From: DATFVA01 sp963839165
GTDB taxonomy: Bacteria > Bacteroidota > Ignavibacteria > Ignavibacteriales > Ignavibacteriaceae
DNA length: 64,000 bases
Direction: 5' to 3'
Assembly: GCA_963839165.1 (NCBI GenBank)
Contig: CAWIUG010000005.1
Coordinates: forward strand, 496,001-560,000
Shown here in pieces: positions 63,146 through 64,000 of this stretch. The notes beneath the pieces were generated by a model. The model did not search any database and was not told the origin of the DNA. It saw only the letters and a program-made list of their open reading frames with translations. The translations under genes were made by a program, and so were the position numbers. How positions within the stretch are numbered: position 1 is the stretch's first letter; every line of letters starts with the position of its first letter.

Positions 63146-63997
63146 ATGCATCTTTTGAAAAGTATTCACTTCGTCTTTGCCGTAGTATTTGCAGCGACAA
63201 TTAGTTTGTATGGACAAAACGGCTGGTCAGTCAATACCAGTCTCCAGTATGCTAAAGGTGATTATCTTTCGTCTGAGACGTTGTATACCTGGTATTTATA
63301 TGGTGGGGTTCGATATGAGTATAACAATTTCTCAGCCGCTTTGTCTGTACCATTCATAGCTTCGAACGGAGAGGATGTTTCACAATTCGGAAGCATTTAT
63401 ATTCCTAACTATATGGGCTCAGGTTCACCGGGAACGGGAAACATGGGCGGCCATAGCGGAGGTCATACGATGGGGAATAGCAGCCCCACCTCATCCCCTA
63501 TTGAACATTATGGTATTGGCGATCTTTATCTTTTCGCCAATTATAATATCTTAAACCAGTTCACGTCTCCGTTGGGCATTTCCCTGGGAGGATTTATAAA
63601 ATTTCCCACAGCTTCAACGGCAAATGGTTTTGGCACCGGCAAATTTGATTTAAGCTTATCAGGCACATTAAGAAAAAGCCTTGGCAAATTTCTCGTGTAT
63701 GCTACAGGCGGTTATATATTCATCGGAGACCCCGACAGCATCGATTACAAAGATCCGGTTACATTAGAAGCGGGTATCGGTAAATTTTTTGGGGAAGGAG
63801 ATTTTTCACTTCTGCTAAGCTACAGTATTTATTCTAAAATACTTGACATCTATGAAAGACCGCAGCAATTATCACTCGGTGCGAATATCAAATCAAATGA
63901 TAAAGTTACCTACACTTTAATTGCTTCTGCCGGGCTCTCTAATTCAACTCCTGATTTTGCAGTCTCTGCTGGTCTCAGATATAATTTAAGCAATTAA
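63146..63997 (+). CDS. Outer-membrane beta-barrel protein with Gly/His/Met-rich loop
   Basis: The 283-residue protein has a signal peptide (about 1-23) and alternating beta-strand sequence with aromatic girdles from about residue 27 to the last strand (VSAGLRYNLSN). That end is typical of an outer-membrane barrel. Around residues 92-116 a loop rich in Gly, His, Met, Ser and Thr (GSGSPGTGNMGGHSGGH, then TMGNSSPTS) interrupts the strands. It resembles the PF13557-type transporter/phenol-pathway barrels. It starts three bases after the Met-rich gene and is complete, ending at 63997. A metal role is suggested only by context. Confidence 0.75.
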   Translation: MHLLKSIHFVFAVVFAATISLYGQNGWSVNTSLQYAKGDYLSSETLYTWYLYGGVRYEYNNFSAALSVPFIASNGEDVSQFGSIYIPNYMGSGSPGTGNMGGHSGGHTMGNSSPTSSPIEHYGIGDLYLFANYNILNQFTSPLGISLGGFIKFPTASTANGFGTGKFDLSLSGTLRKSLGKFLVYATGGYIFIGDPDSIDYKDPVTLEAGIGKFFGEGDFSLLLSYSIYSKILDIYERPQQLSLGANIKSNDKVTYTLIASAGLSNSTPDFAVSAGLRYNLSN

Positions 63998-64000
63998 AGT

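Overview
This 64 kb window is chromosomal DNA, moderately AT-rich by eye, from a Gram-negative bacterium of the Bacteroidota/Chlorobi/Ignavibacteria assemblage. An aerobic Ignavibacteria-type organism is my best guess. Supporting points are the purH-mreBCD-mrdA-rodA gene order, two SpoIIE/PP2C phosphatases, DUF2911, bactofilin, Sel1 and HYC_CC_PP-type proteins, a TonB energy transducer and outer-membrane barrels. Clear Shine-Dalgarno sequences (for example before rodA, mreB and tonB) argue against a typical Bacteroidia genome. No rRNA, tRNA, CRISPR array, insertion sequence or prophage gene was seen. Several genes appear to start with TTG.

Layout. 1-7.5 kb (minus): a tight operon purN-purH-mreB-mreC-mreD-mrdA-rodA, linking late purine synthesis to the rod-shape elongasome; rodA runs off the left edge. 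7.6-10.8 kb (minus): an exported TPR protein and CTP synthase. 11.2-17.7 kb (plus): a complete respiratory module of caa3 oxidase (coxB with cytochrome c domain, coxA, coxC, ctaG, a small subunit-like protein), then a Rieske protein and a cytochrome b carrying its own cytochrome c domain, with a convergent SCO copper chaperone. 18-25 kb: a possible small RNA, DUF2911, bactofilin, a membrane hydrolase-like protein, a large SpoIIE phosphatase and a sodium/solute symporter. 25-34 kb: BamA-like barrel, Sel1 protein, aminotransferase, second phosphatase, CDF transporter, MFS transporter, nusB. 34-38.8 kb: leucine-dehydrogenase-family enzyme, YdcF-like protein, TonB with its own promoter and terminator, VanZ-like protein, NAD(P)HX repair enzyme. 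38.9-46.5 kb (minus): nuoJKLM, a CitMHS_2/NhaD-like antiporter, a small unknown protein and nuoN. 46.6-52.5 kb: asnS, SDR oxidoreductase, an 11-bp tandem repeat, an ABC-2 exporter and a DUF748/AsmA-like protein. 52.6-64 kb (plus): a metal (probably Cu/Ag) handling island with a Cys-rich secreted protein, CusC-, CusB- and CusA-like proteins, a free-standing CPLCGM protein, a CcmF-like heme lyase, a SHOCT protein, an extremely Met-rich secreted protein and an outer-membrane barrel with a Gly/His/Met loop.

Main points for follow-up. (1) The right-hand metal island pairs CusCBA with a repeated EF-hand-like/CPLCGM module, a lone CcmF and a Met-rich secreted protein; this is the best candidate for an undescribed system. 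(2) Three genes (DUF2911, the large SpoIIE phosphatase, the ABC-2 permease) are each split by one apparent extra base, and removing it rejoins a full-length protein. (3) The bc and caa3 modules are co-encoded with fused cytochrome c domains. (4) An ion antiporter is embedded in the nuo cluster.
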